DNA from: Flavobacteriales bacterium
GTDB taxonomy: Bacteria; Bacteroidota; Bacteroidia; Flavobacteriales; Schleiferiaceae
DNA length: 64,000 nucleotides
Assembly (NCBI GenBank): GCA_017795025.1
Contig: CP051243.1
Coordinates: 2,628,897-2,692,896 of the forward strand
Direction of reading: 5' to 3'
Shown: piece after piece, positions 1 to 8,064 of the stretch
How the letters are laid out: the number at the start of each line of letters is the position of its first letter
How positions within the stretch are numbered: the first letter of the stretch is position 1
Program-made: the position numbers and the translations under genes
Notes under the pieces: generated by a model
Database searches by the model: none
What the model was told of the DNA's origin: nothing
The model's input: only the letters and a program-made list of their open reading frames with translations

Positions 1-921
1 GTTGCCCGCGCAATAAATTTCTTTAAAAACACCCCAATCGTTGGCGACCGAAATAGCAGCATCTGCTCCCAAGCACGAAAACTGCGGATACGCCGCTAGA
101 GCTGCCTGTGCGTGCCCCGGCAGTTCAATTTCCGGAATCACCTTTATGTGTCGATCTTCTGCGTAAGCCACAATTTCGCGAAGCTCCTTTTTGCTGTAAT
201 ATCCGCCGTAGCGACTGCCGTCCTTTTCTATTCGCCAAGAACCTATTTCATTAAGTTTTGGGAAAGCCTCACTTTCCAGTCGCCAGGCCTGATCTTCGGT
301 AAGGTGTAAATGCAAAACATTCATCCGATAAAGCGCCAGAAGATCAATCTGCTTTTTTACCGCTTCCACACTGAAAAAGTGGCGACATACGTCCAACAAT
401 AAACCGCGATGTTCAAATCGTGGGGCATCAACTATTTCAAACGGTGGAAGGGACCAATGCTGGGTCTTGGATTCTTCAAAAGCGGGCGCTAAAATTTGGC
501 GAAGGCTCTGAATGGCCCGCATTAAGCCCTCTCCGGTAGAAGCCGATAAGCTAAGCTGATGTTCGTTAGACCGAATAGTATAGCCTTCCTTAGCCTCGAT
601 TTGGGAATTATGCCTCAAGTATATTCCGCGCAATGGCCTTTCGGCTGAGGATAAAACTAACTTTGGTTCTTGGTCAATACCCGAGGCCAATAAACATTTT
701 AAATAAACGGCCTCACTACTAAAGCCTTCATCGTAAAAAATGGGTAAGCGCTGTTCCCAGTGGAAGTCTTTGCCTTTTAGGTAGTTAAGAGACTGAACCT
801 GAGGAATGAGCTTAAAGGAAATGTTTTCGCTTTCAGCCGGGTCCTTTAAGAGCGCGGTCTCACTGGCATTATCTGCCGCACTATAAAGGCTTATCGCTAA
901 GAGTAAAAGGTATTTTTTCAT
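1..921 (-). CDS. Beta-N-acetylhexosaminidase, GH20 family (3' part missing)
   Basis: Exported glycosidase expected to remove terminal N-acetylhexosamine from chitin- or peptidoglycan-derived sugars. The frame is open from an ATG at 921 to the window edge, giving 307 residues. Residues 1-17 look like a signal peptide. A GH20 N-terminal (GH20b-like) domain spans about 25-150. The catalytic barrel then starts with HRGLLLDVCRHF (171-182), HLTEDQAWRLE (206-216) and VIPEIELPGHAQAAL (261-275), all classic GH20 blocks. The catalytic Asp-Glu pair lies beyond the window, so activity cannot be judged. It is the last visible gene of the minus-strand cluster, 121 bp after the racemase gene. Confidence 0.9.
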   Translation of the reverse strand, partial: MKKYLLLLAISLYSAADNASETALLKDPAESENISFKLIPQVQSLNYLKGKDFHWEQRLPIFYDEGFSSEAVYLKCLLASGIDQEPKLVLSSAERPLRGIYLRHNSQIEAKEGYTIRSNEHQLSLSASTGEGLMRAIQSLRQILAPAFEESKTQHWSLPPFEIVDAPRFEHRGLLLDVCRHFFSVEAVKKQIDLLALYRMNVLHLHLTEDQAWRLESEAFPKLNEIGSWRIEKDGSRYGGYYSKKELREIVAYAEDRHIKVIPEIELPGHAQAALAAYPQFSCLGADAAISVANDWGVFKEIYCAGN

Positions 922-1042
922 CTACCGAGCTTATGCCCAAAGTTGATGATACTTTTTTAATCATTTAATGCCCCCGGCCTCTTTTCTAGCTTTAGCTAAG
1001 GTACAAGCAAGGAGGGTAAAAGGCGGCTCGGATAGCTTTGGG

Positions 1043-2122
1043 CTAATCGATTACCCGCTTCTCGATATAATCAGAATTAAAGAGCGTTAAGGCCCCCATA
1101 TACTTAAGATGGAAGGGAATAAAGTCGCCCACCTTGTAGCCTCTTTCGTTATCGTGAATGTCGATTACTAACATATCGCTACTGGCGCCCACAAACTCAA
1201 TCGCTTGATCCTTAAAGGGAATTAGGTAGTCACTGGAGATGTCGAGACTGCCTAAGTCGAGGATAGCCCGGTGGGTTGTTTTTCCATATAAGCTCTCGTC
1301 GATCTCAAAAGTTTCCCCTTGGGGGTTCGCTTCCAGCTCTCCAATGGGCAACATTGGTTTTTCGTTAATCTCAATTATCTGTGCGTAGAGGGTAATTACA
1401 TCTTGCTCCATGCCCTCCATCGGTCCATGGTGTACGATATCCGTTCCAAAGTAGAGGGTTTCCCCTACTCTAAAATGATTAATCCCCATGGGCAATTGAT
1501 GGGTTTGCAAAAGGGGAATAACCACCGAGGTTCCGCCCGTTACCCAGGGAATTTTTCGTCCAAACTTGGCTTCCACCAGCTGTTTGTATAACGATAACTG
1601 AATCAGCTTATCGGTACTTGGCATAACGCCGTGCAGGCAATTAAGGTTAGCGCCGATTCCGGTAACGGTGATATTGGGAAGTTTAAATACGGAGCCATAA
1701 AAATCAATGAGCTCCTCCCCCATAATTCCTTCCCGCAAATCCCCCAATTCAATCATGATTATGATTTTATGGACTTTGCCTTGTTTACCAGCTTCTTCAC
1801 TAATCGCTTGAATGGTGTCGAACTCAGAGTTAAAGCTAGCGTCGGCATATTTCACTAAGTCTGGAATGCTTTCGCCCGCCGGGGGTTTAATGTAAACGGT
1901 TTGTACATCTTCGGGAGCGTTTTCCTTAACCACTTTTAGGTTGCTAATCCGCGCATCACATATTTCTTTAATGCCCAGATCAATAACCTCTTGTACCAGA
2001 AGTTCCTGGCCACAGAGAAGTTTGGTCACAATCGACCAGTCAATTTTATGCTGCTCGAATAAGTTTTTTAAGAACCGGTAATTGTGTCGCAATTTTCCGC
2101 GACTAAAAGTTACATAGGCCAT
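1043..2122 (-). CDS. Alanine/ornithine racemase family PLP enzyme
   Basis: PLP-dependent fold-type III enzyme related to clostridial ornithine racemase (Orr) rather than to classical Alr. The 359 residues carry the N-terminal barrel with the probable PLP lysine in VTKLLCG (about K34) and the family block IELGDLREG in mid-barrel. The substrate is not readable from sequence; basic amino acids and alanine are both known for the family. It starts 2 bp after the alr stop, so the two racemases are almost certainly co-transcribed. A second racemase of different subfamily beside alr suggests a second D-amino acid is interconverted by this operon. Confidence 0.8.
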   Translation of the reverse strand: MAYVTFSRGKLRHNYRFLKNLFEQHKIDWSIVTKLLCGQELLVQEVIDLGIKEICDARISNLKVVKENAPEDVQTVYIKPPAGESIPDLVKYADASFNSEFDTIQAISEEAGKQGKVHKIIIMIELGDLREGIMGEELIDFYGSVFKLPNITVTGIGANLNCLHGVMPSTDKLIQLSLYKQLVEAKFGRKIPWVTGGTSVVIPLLQTHQLPMGINHFRVGETLYFGTDIVHHGPMEGMEQDVITLYAQIIEINEKPMLPIGELEANPQGETFEIDESLYGKTTHRAILDLGSLDISSDYLIPFKDQAIEFVGASSDMLVIDIHDNERGYKVGDFIPFHLKYMGALTLFNSDYIEKRVID

Positions 2123-2124
2123 AT

Positions 2125-3276
2125 TTATTCGGTTACGATTCTTGGTATATCCAAGGGTAATCGTGTTAGTAATTCGTAATTCATTTGATCGCTGTACTCG
2201 CTAAAGGAGCTTACGCTGATTTCTTGATCGTCTTGAGTACCTATTAAAATAACCTCATCTCCGGTTTCAATGTTTGCAAGGTGGCTCACGTCCAACATCA
2301 TAACATTCATATTAACCACGCCAATTACCCCTACTCTTAGTCCGCGAATGAGGGCTCGACCAGAGTTGCTTAAGCTGCGACTAAAACCATGGGAGTAGCC
2401 TACTGGTACTGCAGCCACGGTCATATCCTGCGTGGCTAAATAAGAGGTGCCATAGCCTACATACTCTCCTTTTTTTACTTGCTTAACATTCATCACTTGG
2501 CTTTTCCAGCTTATTACCCTTTCCAGTGGGTCGTGGTCGGAGCCGTCCTTGGTTTGGGTATGAATGAAGGTTTCCATATTGGGCCAAAAGCCATACTGTA
2601 AGATGCCCACCCGAACTAAGTCAAAGTGGGTTTTAGGAAAGCGTAAAACCGCAGCACTGCAAGCCGCGTGCACTTGGGTGGCCGGTAGGCCTTCTTTTTT
2701 AAAGTACGCACGGCCTTTTCTAAAACGTTTAATTTGGTCTTTTACCCGAAGATGGTTCGCGATACTTTCGGCACCTGCAAAATGAGTACATAGTCCCTGG
2801 AAGTCTAGGGCATCGGCATTCTGACGTAAATAGGCAATGGTTTTTGTCCAGTTTTCTGGCGCAAAGCCTGTGCGGTTCATTCCGGTTTCGAGCTCAATAT
2901 GCACCCGCGCTTTGCGCTTTAGCTTACGAGCAACCTTAACCGCTTGTTCTAAACGATTATGATCAAAAACAAAGAAGCTTACCCGATTATCAATAACCCA
3001 TTCTAGTTGTTCCTCGCTAATCATACCCATAATTAGTACGTCTACAGAACGGTCTAAGGCTTTTAATACGGCCGCTGCCTCATGGGCGTCAAACACCGAA
3101 AAGTGATCGGCCCCAAGTTCCACAGCCAAAGGGACAAAAGGGTCTATTCCGTGGCCATAGGCATTACCCTTTACCACGTGGGATAAACGGGCTCCCGGCT
3201 GCAAATGCTTTCTGATGTAATCAAAGTTATTCGCTAAAGCACTGCGGCTTAATTCAATTCGGCTCGTGTTATCCAT
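2125..3276 (-). CDS. alr: Alanine racemase, stand-alone, with motif substitutions
   Basis: Interconverts L- and D-alanine (or a related amino acid) with PLP. The 383 residues show the PLP lysine block VVKGNAYGHG (K36; usually VKANAYGHG), TGMNRTGF (131-138), VRVGILQYG (221-229, with the Arg that contacts the pyridine nitrogen) and GYGTSY with the catalytic Tyr (Y275). The usual C-M-D-Q block reads NMNV (322-325), so the conserved Asp is Asn. In many Bacteroidota the housekeeping Alr is fused to MurF. This separate copy, in a catabolic-looking operon, may be an accessory racemase. Its start overlaps the end of the upstream amidohydrolase gene by 8 bp. Confidence 0.85.
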   Translation of the reverse strand: MDNTSRIELSRSALANNFDYIRKHLQPGARLSHVVKGNAYGHGIDPFVPLAVELGADHFSVFDAHEAAAVLKALDRSVDVLIMGMISEEQLEWVIDNRVSFFVFDHNRLEQAVKVARKLKRKARVHIELETGMNRTGFAPENWTKTIAYLRQNADALDFQGLCTHFAGAESIANHLRVKDQIKRFRKGRAYFKKEGLPATQVHAACSAAVLRFPKTHFDLVRVGILQYGFWPNMETFIHTQTKDGSDHDPLERVISWKSQVMNVKQVKKGEYVGYGTSYLATQDMTVAAVPVGYSHGFSRSLSNSGRALIRGLRVGVIGVVNMNVMMLDVSHLANIETGDEVILIGTQDDQEISVSSFSEYSDQMNYELLTRLPLDIPRIVTE

Positions 3277-4393
3277 GTTTATGATCCGCTATCAATTGCA
3301 TAAAAATCAAAGCGCCCTTCTCAATTAGGGCATCTGGGAAATCATATTCAGGATGGTGTAAAACCGGGCAATCTTCCCCCGAGCCCAAACCGAACATTAA
3401 ACCCTTTTTATCTTTTATGAGTAAACCAAAGTCTTCGCCCCAAGAGTAGGGGTAATCTAATTCTTGATAGTTGATTCCCAGCTTTTGGCAAACGGACTTG
3501 AGGTGTTCCTTGCTATCCGCATTATTGATTACCGGCCAAAACTCTTCGAAGCGCTCAAATTTTAAATCAACACCGGCTGCCTTGGCGCCTTTTTCGGCTT
3601 TCGCCTGAAGGGCTTTCACCTGATCATTCAGCAGCTCACCATCCCAGGCGCGGCTGGTAAAATGTAAACCGCCAATTCCGGGACTAATTCCATAGTTTTT
3701 GGCCCCTAAATGGCTATATACCGGGGTGCATAAAAAGTAATTTGCTTGCTTGGGGTTTACCTCTTCCTGGCTAAGGGCCCATTGCACTAATTCGGCAATC
3801 TGCCCTGCGGGGTTCTTTCCTTCCCAAGGATGAGCGGCATGTGTTTCGAGTCCTTGGTATTCGAAGGATAAGCTACAAACGCCAGCATTAAAGTTTTCGG
3901 TTTTGCAAAGCACTGTGCCCAAGGGCGCGCCGGGAATATTATGCAGGGCATAAGCATATTGATAGGAGTACTTCGCGAAATTCTCATCAGCTAAAACCTT
4001 AGCTGCGCCCTGACCATTTTCCTCCGAGGGTTGAAAAAGCAAGTGTACTTTACCCCTCTCGGGAGTGTGTTCTTTTAGGAGCTGGGCACATCGATACAAA
4101 ATCGCGGTATGACCATCATGACCACATTTATGCCCTTGGCCCTCAATAGTGGAGCGATAGCTGAGCTCATTGGGTTCGGCTATTGGTAAGGCATCGATAT
4201 CGGCTCGAATTAAGATCGCGTCCCCATCGGCTTTACCTTCGAAAGTCGCTACCAAGCCGGTTTCCCCTACGGTTTCCAAAGCATCTGGCTTTAGTTCTGC
4301 TATAAGGCGGTGAAGTAATTTGTGGGTTTCAAACTCCTTACCGGACAGCTCGGGGTAGCTGTGCAAGCGATGCCTTAGTTCTTGGGCGTCCAT
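3269..4393 (-). CDS. M20 family amidohydrolase (N-acyl-amino acid deacylase type)
   Basis: Metallo-amidohydrolase of the M20D/IAA-amino acid hydrolase type, expected to release free amino acids from N-acyl or small peptide conjugates. The 374 residues contain RADIDALPI (63-71) and the metal block GHKCGHDGHTA (87-97), then the acidic QPSEENGQGA and ETHAAHPW segments. There is no signal peptide, so it should be cytoplasmic. Its stop overlaps the alr start by 8 bp, and its ATG overlaps the stop of the GNAT gene by 1 bp, which indicates translational coupling. In this context it probably supplies amino acids to the two downstream racemases; the true substrate is unknown. Confidence 0.85.
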   Translation of the reverse strand: MDAQELRHRLHSYPELSGKEFETHKLLHRLIAELKPDALETVGETGLVATFEGKADGDAILIRADIDALPIAEPNELSYRSTIEGQGHKCGHDGHTAILYRCAQLLKEHTPERGKVHLLFQPSEENGQGAAKVLADENFAKYSYQYAYALHNIPGAPLGTVLCKTENFNAGVCSLSFEYQGLETHAAHPWEGKNPAGQIAELVQWALSQEEVNPKQANYFLCTPVYSHLGAKNYGISPGIGGLHFTSRAWDGELLNDQVKALQAKAEKGAKAAGVDLKFERFEEFWPVINNADSKEHLKSVCQKLGINYQELDYPYSWGEDFGLLIKDKKGLMFGLGSGEDCPVLHHPEYDFPDALIEKGALIFMQLIADHKHG

Positions 4394-4830
4394 TATTTTT
4401 GGTAACGCATTTCTAAGTACTTACTGGTAAAGCCAAGCTTTGAGTATAAGTGGCGCGCTGGATTATCGGGCTCCACATGCAAAGCTACCGCCCCATCAGC
4501 ATGCTCCAAAGCCATTTGCATGAGGCTTTTACCAAGACCTTGCCCACGGGTTTGAGCATCTACAGCAATGTATACCAAGATATTCTCGGGAATGTAACCG
4601 CTCATTCCGGTATTATTCACAATGGTGGCGCCCATAATTTCCTGCTCATCATTGTAGGCCATGGCCACAAAGCCACCCTTATCTGGGTTAAAGACATAAT
4701 CGAGGCAAGCCAGAATCTGGTCTTTAGGATCGCCATATTGTTCCAAGTGTTTAAACAGGAAGTTGGCAATGCGCTCTTCGTTAAAGTAATCGTGAGGCCC
4801 CGAAGCGCCTTCAATGAGTAGAAAGTTCAT
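4393..4830 (-). CDS. GNAT family N-acetyltransferase
   Basis: Small acetyl-CoA-dependent acetyltransferase of 145 residues. The acetyl-CoA pyrophosphate loop is visible as TRGQGLGKSLM (about 93-103), preceded by the beta4 strand ILVYIAVD and followed by the usual C-terminal LYSKLGF. The acceptor is unknown. It lies between the symporter and the amidohydrolase, with a 20-bp overlap to the former and a 1-bp overlap to the latter. It could therefore acylate or modify the same small molecules that the amidohydrolase hydrolyses, but that is inference from position only. Confidence 0.85.
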   Translation of the reverse strand: MNFLLIEGASGPHDYFNEERIANFLFKHLEQYGDPKDQILACLDYVFNPDKGGFVAMAYNDEQEIMGATIVNNTGMSGYIPENILVYIAVDAQTRGQGLGKSLMQMALEHADGAVALHVEPDNPARHLYSKLGFTSKYLEMRYQK

Positions 4831-6289
4831 TTGTTTGTGTTTTAGTAATACTTAAATATGTGATAAGGGATGCACTAATCCCAAATAAATTAGGGTCTAA
4901 ACCTAGTGGCATAGCAATCCAGCCTTTCATTTTAGCTATCTCCAGACTTAAGGTTAAACCTCCTCCTATTAAAATAGACCACCATGCCGCTTTCGCAGAT
5001 CGGGTTTTAAAGAATAGGGCCGCCAGTATGGGGATAAATAAACCACTAACCATAAAGCTGTAAGAGAGTAACATCAAATCGAGCACATTGCTCATTTGGG
5101 TGGCCAGTAACAGAGCAAGTCCGCCAATAGCAAAGGTTACCCATTGTGAATAAGACAGCAGTTTTTCCTCTGATACCTTGGTGTAGCGACCAATGATATC
5201 GCTTAAAACATTGCCGGAGGCCGCCATGAGGCAAGAGTCGGCCGTGGACATGATTGCGGAAAAATAGGCCGACATCATTAAACCCATCAGACCCACCGGT
5301 AACACGCTGCGCAATAGTAAGGGTAAGCCCATCTCGGCATCAATACTTCCGAGTTCGGTATAACCGATACTCTCGAACATTCCTTGTTGTAAGGCTACGC
5401 GCGCAAACAAGCCTAATAGTACTCCCATAAAGGCCAAAATTGGCCATTCGAAAATACCGGCTAAAAACCAGGCTTTACGAGCGGTAGCTTCATCTCGGCT
5501 CGCGTAAATACGTTGGTAGAGGGTCATGCCAATAAACCAAATTGGAATTATAGTTAAGGCCCAATTAAAGACCTGCACCCAGGAGAGATTAAAAATGTCG
5601 AAAAAGGAAGGGTCGAGGGTTTCCCGTATACCATCATAACCGCCAACGGCAAAGTAAGCCATGGGGATACCGATAAAAATAAGCCCGGCCATTAATAAAA
5701 TCCACTGCACCGTATCGGTATAGATTACTGCTTTTAAACCGCCAAAAACAGTGTAAACAACCGCCGTGATTCCCATGATCCAAACGGCCGTAAGGAGGTT
5801 CAAATCGGGAAAGGTAGCCGTGGCCAATTTTGCCCCTGCCAGTATTTGAGCTCCGGTAAACCCGATGTAACCAATTGCGCTAACTAAAGCGGCTAAAAAG
5901 GCCACTTTACTATTAAAGAGGTGGTAAAAAATTTCGGGGAAGGTAAATAGCTTGTGCCTGCGCAGCAGGCCGAAAATTTTAGGAATCAAGAAATAGGCTG
6001 AAAGCCACGCTCCTATGAGGCCCGTAAATAACATCCAGCTCCCAGCGATGCCTATGGCGAAACCTAAACCGCCTAAACCGATGCTAAATCCGCCCCCTAC
6101 ATCTGTAGCGACTACACTCAATCCAATGTGTCCGCTACTCATTCCGCGACCGCCTACATAATAATCATCGATATCTTTGTTGCGACGCATAAAGTAAAAA
6201 CCCACGGCGAGCATCGCAACTAAATAAAAAATGAATATGGCTAAGTCTACAGGATTCGGCAAAACCAGCACAAAGGTGCAAAAAATCAT
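4811..6289 (-). CDS. Sodium:solute symporter family (SSS) transporter
   Basis: Inner-membrane Na+-coupled uptake carrier of the SSS family, about 492 residues with 12-13 predicted membrane helices. Family features include the N-terminal helix followed by DIDDYYVGGRGMSS, a VVATDVGGGFSIGLGG stretch in helix 2 and SAYFSAIMSTADSCLMAASG in helix 9. The substrate cannot be read from sequence. I chose the ATG at 6289 because a longer upstream extension would be basic and would run far into the divergent gene; a GTG at 6271 is also possible. It is the promoter-proximal gene of the minus-strand cluster and probably imports its substrate. Confidence 0.85.
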   Translation of the reverse strand: MIFCTFVLVLPNPVDLAIFIFYLVAMLAVGFYFMRRNKDIDDYYVGGRGMSSGHIGLSVVATDVGGGFSIGLGGLGFAIGIAGSWMLFTGLIGAWLSAYFLIPKIFGLLRRHKLFTFPEIFYHLFNSKVAFLAALVSAIGYIGFTGAQILAGAKLATATFPDLNLLTAVWIMGITAVVYTVFGGLKAVIYTDTVQWILLMAGLIFIGIPMAYFAVGGYDGIRETLDPSFFDIFNLSWVQVFNWALTIIPIWFIGMTLYQRIYASRDEATARKAWFLAGIFEWPILAFMGVLLGLFARVALQQGMFESIGYTELGSIDAEMGLPLLLRSVLPVGLMGLMMSAYFSAIMSTADSCLMAASGNVLSDIIGRYTKVSEEKLLSYSQWVTFAIGGLALLLATQMSNVLDLMLLSYSFMVSGLFIPILAALFFKTRSAKAAWWSILIGGGLTLSLEIAKMKGWIAMPLGLDPNLFGISASLITYLSITKTQTNELSTH

Positions 6290-7199
6290 ACGAACCGCCC
6301 TTTCGTTCTTACTCCTACTTTTTGTTTTAAGCGCCTGTAAAAGCAAGGTTCCCGTGCAGCGTACGGCCTATGTAGACGCCTATTTGAGAGACAGTATACC
6401 TTACAGCTTAGCGCTACAGGAAGAGCCCTCAGATCGACTACTCATTTTTTTAGCCCCAGCCTTAGATACCGTTCAATTTGAGGAAACCGGGCTTTATCAA
6501 AAAATATTCGCAGCGGGCTATAACATCCTATGTATCTACCAGCCTCCGGCTTATGGCTCGTTTTATTACAGCAGAAAGGCGATGGAGTTTAAAGGTCAGC
6601 AAATTCAAAATGCGCAAAACCTTATTAGCCATCTGCGCAAGCGAAAGCAAATACCCAAAGCCGAACACACCGTACTCATGGGAATTGATCAAGGGGCCTA
6701 TATGAACCCCTTGTTAATGGCCAATAACCATATTGATACGGCCATTTACATCAATGCCAATCCCTTTAGTATGTACATGTCTTTACAAAGGATTGCGGAT
6801 GGGCGAATGGAGTGGAATGAAAAGCGCCAGGACTTTATGAAGCGAAAATTTGGTATTGACTCTTTTCCCACCTTTAAGCAACGCGTGGCCGAAGTAGAAA
6901 GCACCGGCTCCGAAAATTACAGCTTAGGAAGTTTTAGCAATATGTATTGGATGAGTTATCATGCCAACTATATGCTTGACGAATATCGACAAACTCCCGG
7001 ACACAATTATTGGGTCTTTTTTAAGGATTACCCCTTGTTTAAAAACAGCGATTTGGAATACCTGAAACTGTTAGATAAAACACGCAATGAGGGTAGCGGG
7101 AACTATAATGTGCTTGACAACTATCAGGGTTTTAGCCCCGAAAACTGGGAGGCCCTGGAAGCGGCAATCTTACCATATTTTGTTAAGGAGCAATCTTAG
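6276..7199 (+). CDS. Lipoprotein with alpha/beta-hydrolase-like domain
   Basis: Predicted outer- or inner-membrane lipoprotein of unknown function. The GTG at 6276 gives a clean lipoprotein signal with hydrophobic core and lipobox LSAC. The ATG at 6231 would add a polar, basic 15-residue extension and overlap the divergent symporter further. The body resembles an alpha/beta hydrolase: LLIFLAPALDT strand, then VLMGIDQGA where a nucleophile elbow (G-x-S-x-G) would stand, but with Asp instead of Ser. Either it uses Asp chemistry or it is a non-catalytic relative. It overlaps the convergent rpiB by 17 bp. Confidence 0.65.
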   Translation: MQKIIRTALSFLLLLFVLSACKSKVPVQRTAYVDAYLRDSIPYSLALQEEPSDRLLIFLAPALDTVQFEETGLYQKIFAAGYNILCIYQPPAYGSFYYSRKAMEFKGQQIQNAQNLISHLRKRKQIPKAEHTVLMGIDQGAYMNPLLMANNHIDTAIYINANPFSMYMSLQRIADGRMEWNEKRQDFMKRKFGIDSFPTFKQRVAEVESTGSENYSLGSFSNMYWMSYHANYMLDEYRQTPGHNYWVFFKDYPLFKNSDLEYLKLLDKTRNEGSGNYNVLDNYQGFSPENWEALEAAILPYFVKEQS

Positions 7200-7611
7200 C
7201 TACCCGGCGTTGGTGGCGGCCCCCTTCAAAAGATTCCTTTAAGAAAGTATCTACAATAGCTAAACCTTCCTCTTCACTTATAAATCGTGCCGGCAGCGCT
7301 AAAATGTTGGCGTCATTGTGCTGACGTGCTAATGCGGCTAATTCTGTATTCCAGGCCAGGGCCGATCTAATATCAGCATACTTATTAACGGTCATATTAA
7401 TACCATTGCCACTTCCGCAAATAACAATACCCAAGTCCGCTTTTTTGCTAAGAAGCTCTTTAGCCACAGGATGACCAAAATCAGGATAGTCGACAGAGTC
7501 CTCGGCATCCGTTCCGAAGTTGTGTATTTCGTGACCTTCCCCCTCTAGTTTGTTAATAATCGCTTTTTTTAAAGCTACAGCAGCGTGATCTCCTCCAATG
7601 GCAATTTTCAT
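7183..7611 (-). CDS. rpiB: Ribose-5-phosphate isomerase B
   Basis: Isomerises ribose 5-phosphate and ribulose 5-phosphate in the non-oxidative pentose phosphate pathway; some family members act on allose or galactose phosphates. The 142-residue length is typical of RpiB/LacAB. Visible motifs are GGDHAAVALK (6-15, with the Asp-His pair) and ICGSGNGINM with the catalytic Cys. The C-terminus ends in a basic segment GRHQRRVAKI as in the family. It is a single gene whose 3' end overlaps the convergent lipoprotein gene by 17 bp. Confidence 0.92.
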   Translation of the reverse strand: MKIAIGGDHAAVALKKAIINKLEGEGHEIHNFGTDAEDSVDYPDFGHPVAKELLSKKADLGIVICGSGNGINMTVNKYADIRSALAWNTELAALARQHNDANILALPARFISEEEGLAIVDTFLKESFEGGRHQRRVAKIAP

Positions 7612-8064
7612 AAGTGAGTATTTTTTAATAAGTCTCTAATCGACTGGTTTTCAATTAAACGTTATTAACAAGCCGTAAAAAATCGCGGCAATGAATTGTT
7701 TATTACTTCTTAAAAAAAGCACTTGACTTTTTAGTCGAAATGTTTCTATAGGCAAATATCTGATTTTTGAGGGGCTAGTTATTGTTTTTTACCCCAACAA
7801 TTTTAACCGACCGATTGTAGTTTATTAACCGCGAAGCGGCCAAAAATTTTTTCGCTTTTTCCGGTGTTTAGAGATTTCAACAATTGTGAATAGCAAAAGC
7901 TTTGTGCTAGTAAATGAAGCATTTATACTGTAAGTTAGCTCTGATTTGTTGTGAATAATATTTAATAGATGAAAACTGCAAGCTACATCTCCCTTTTTTA
8001 TACCCCTTGTTCACAGCACATCATTAACATCATAGATTATATATTCTAAAAAGAACTACTATAT
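7612..8064. other. AT-rich intergenic region
   Basis: A 453-bp gap between divergent rpiB and the MORN-like gene. It is AT-rich with several A/T runs. I see no open frame, tRNA or recognised riboswitch. A short perfect hairpin (CCGC-gaa-GCGG, 7829-7839) is followed on the plus strand by an A5T6 stretch and could be a weak terminator-like or structural element. Promoters for both flanking genes must lie here, but I could not find a good TAnnTTTG element for either. Confidence 0.5.

Noticed and set aside
3174-3181. CCACGTGG in alr as a degenerate parS
   Set aside because: The palindrome is just 8 bp and lacks the GTTTC/GAAAC arms.
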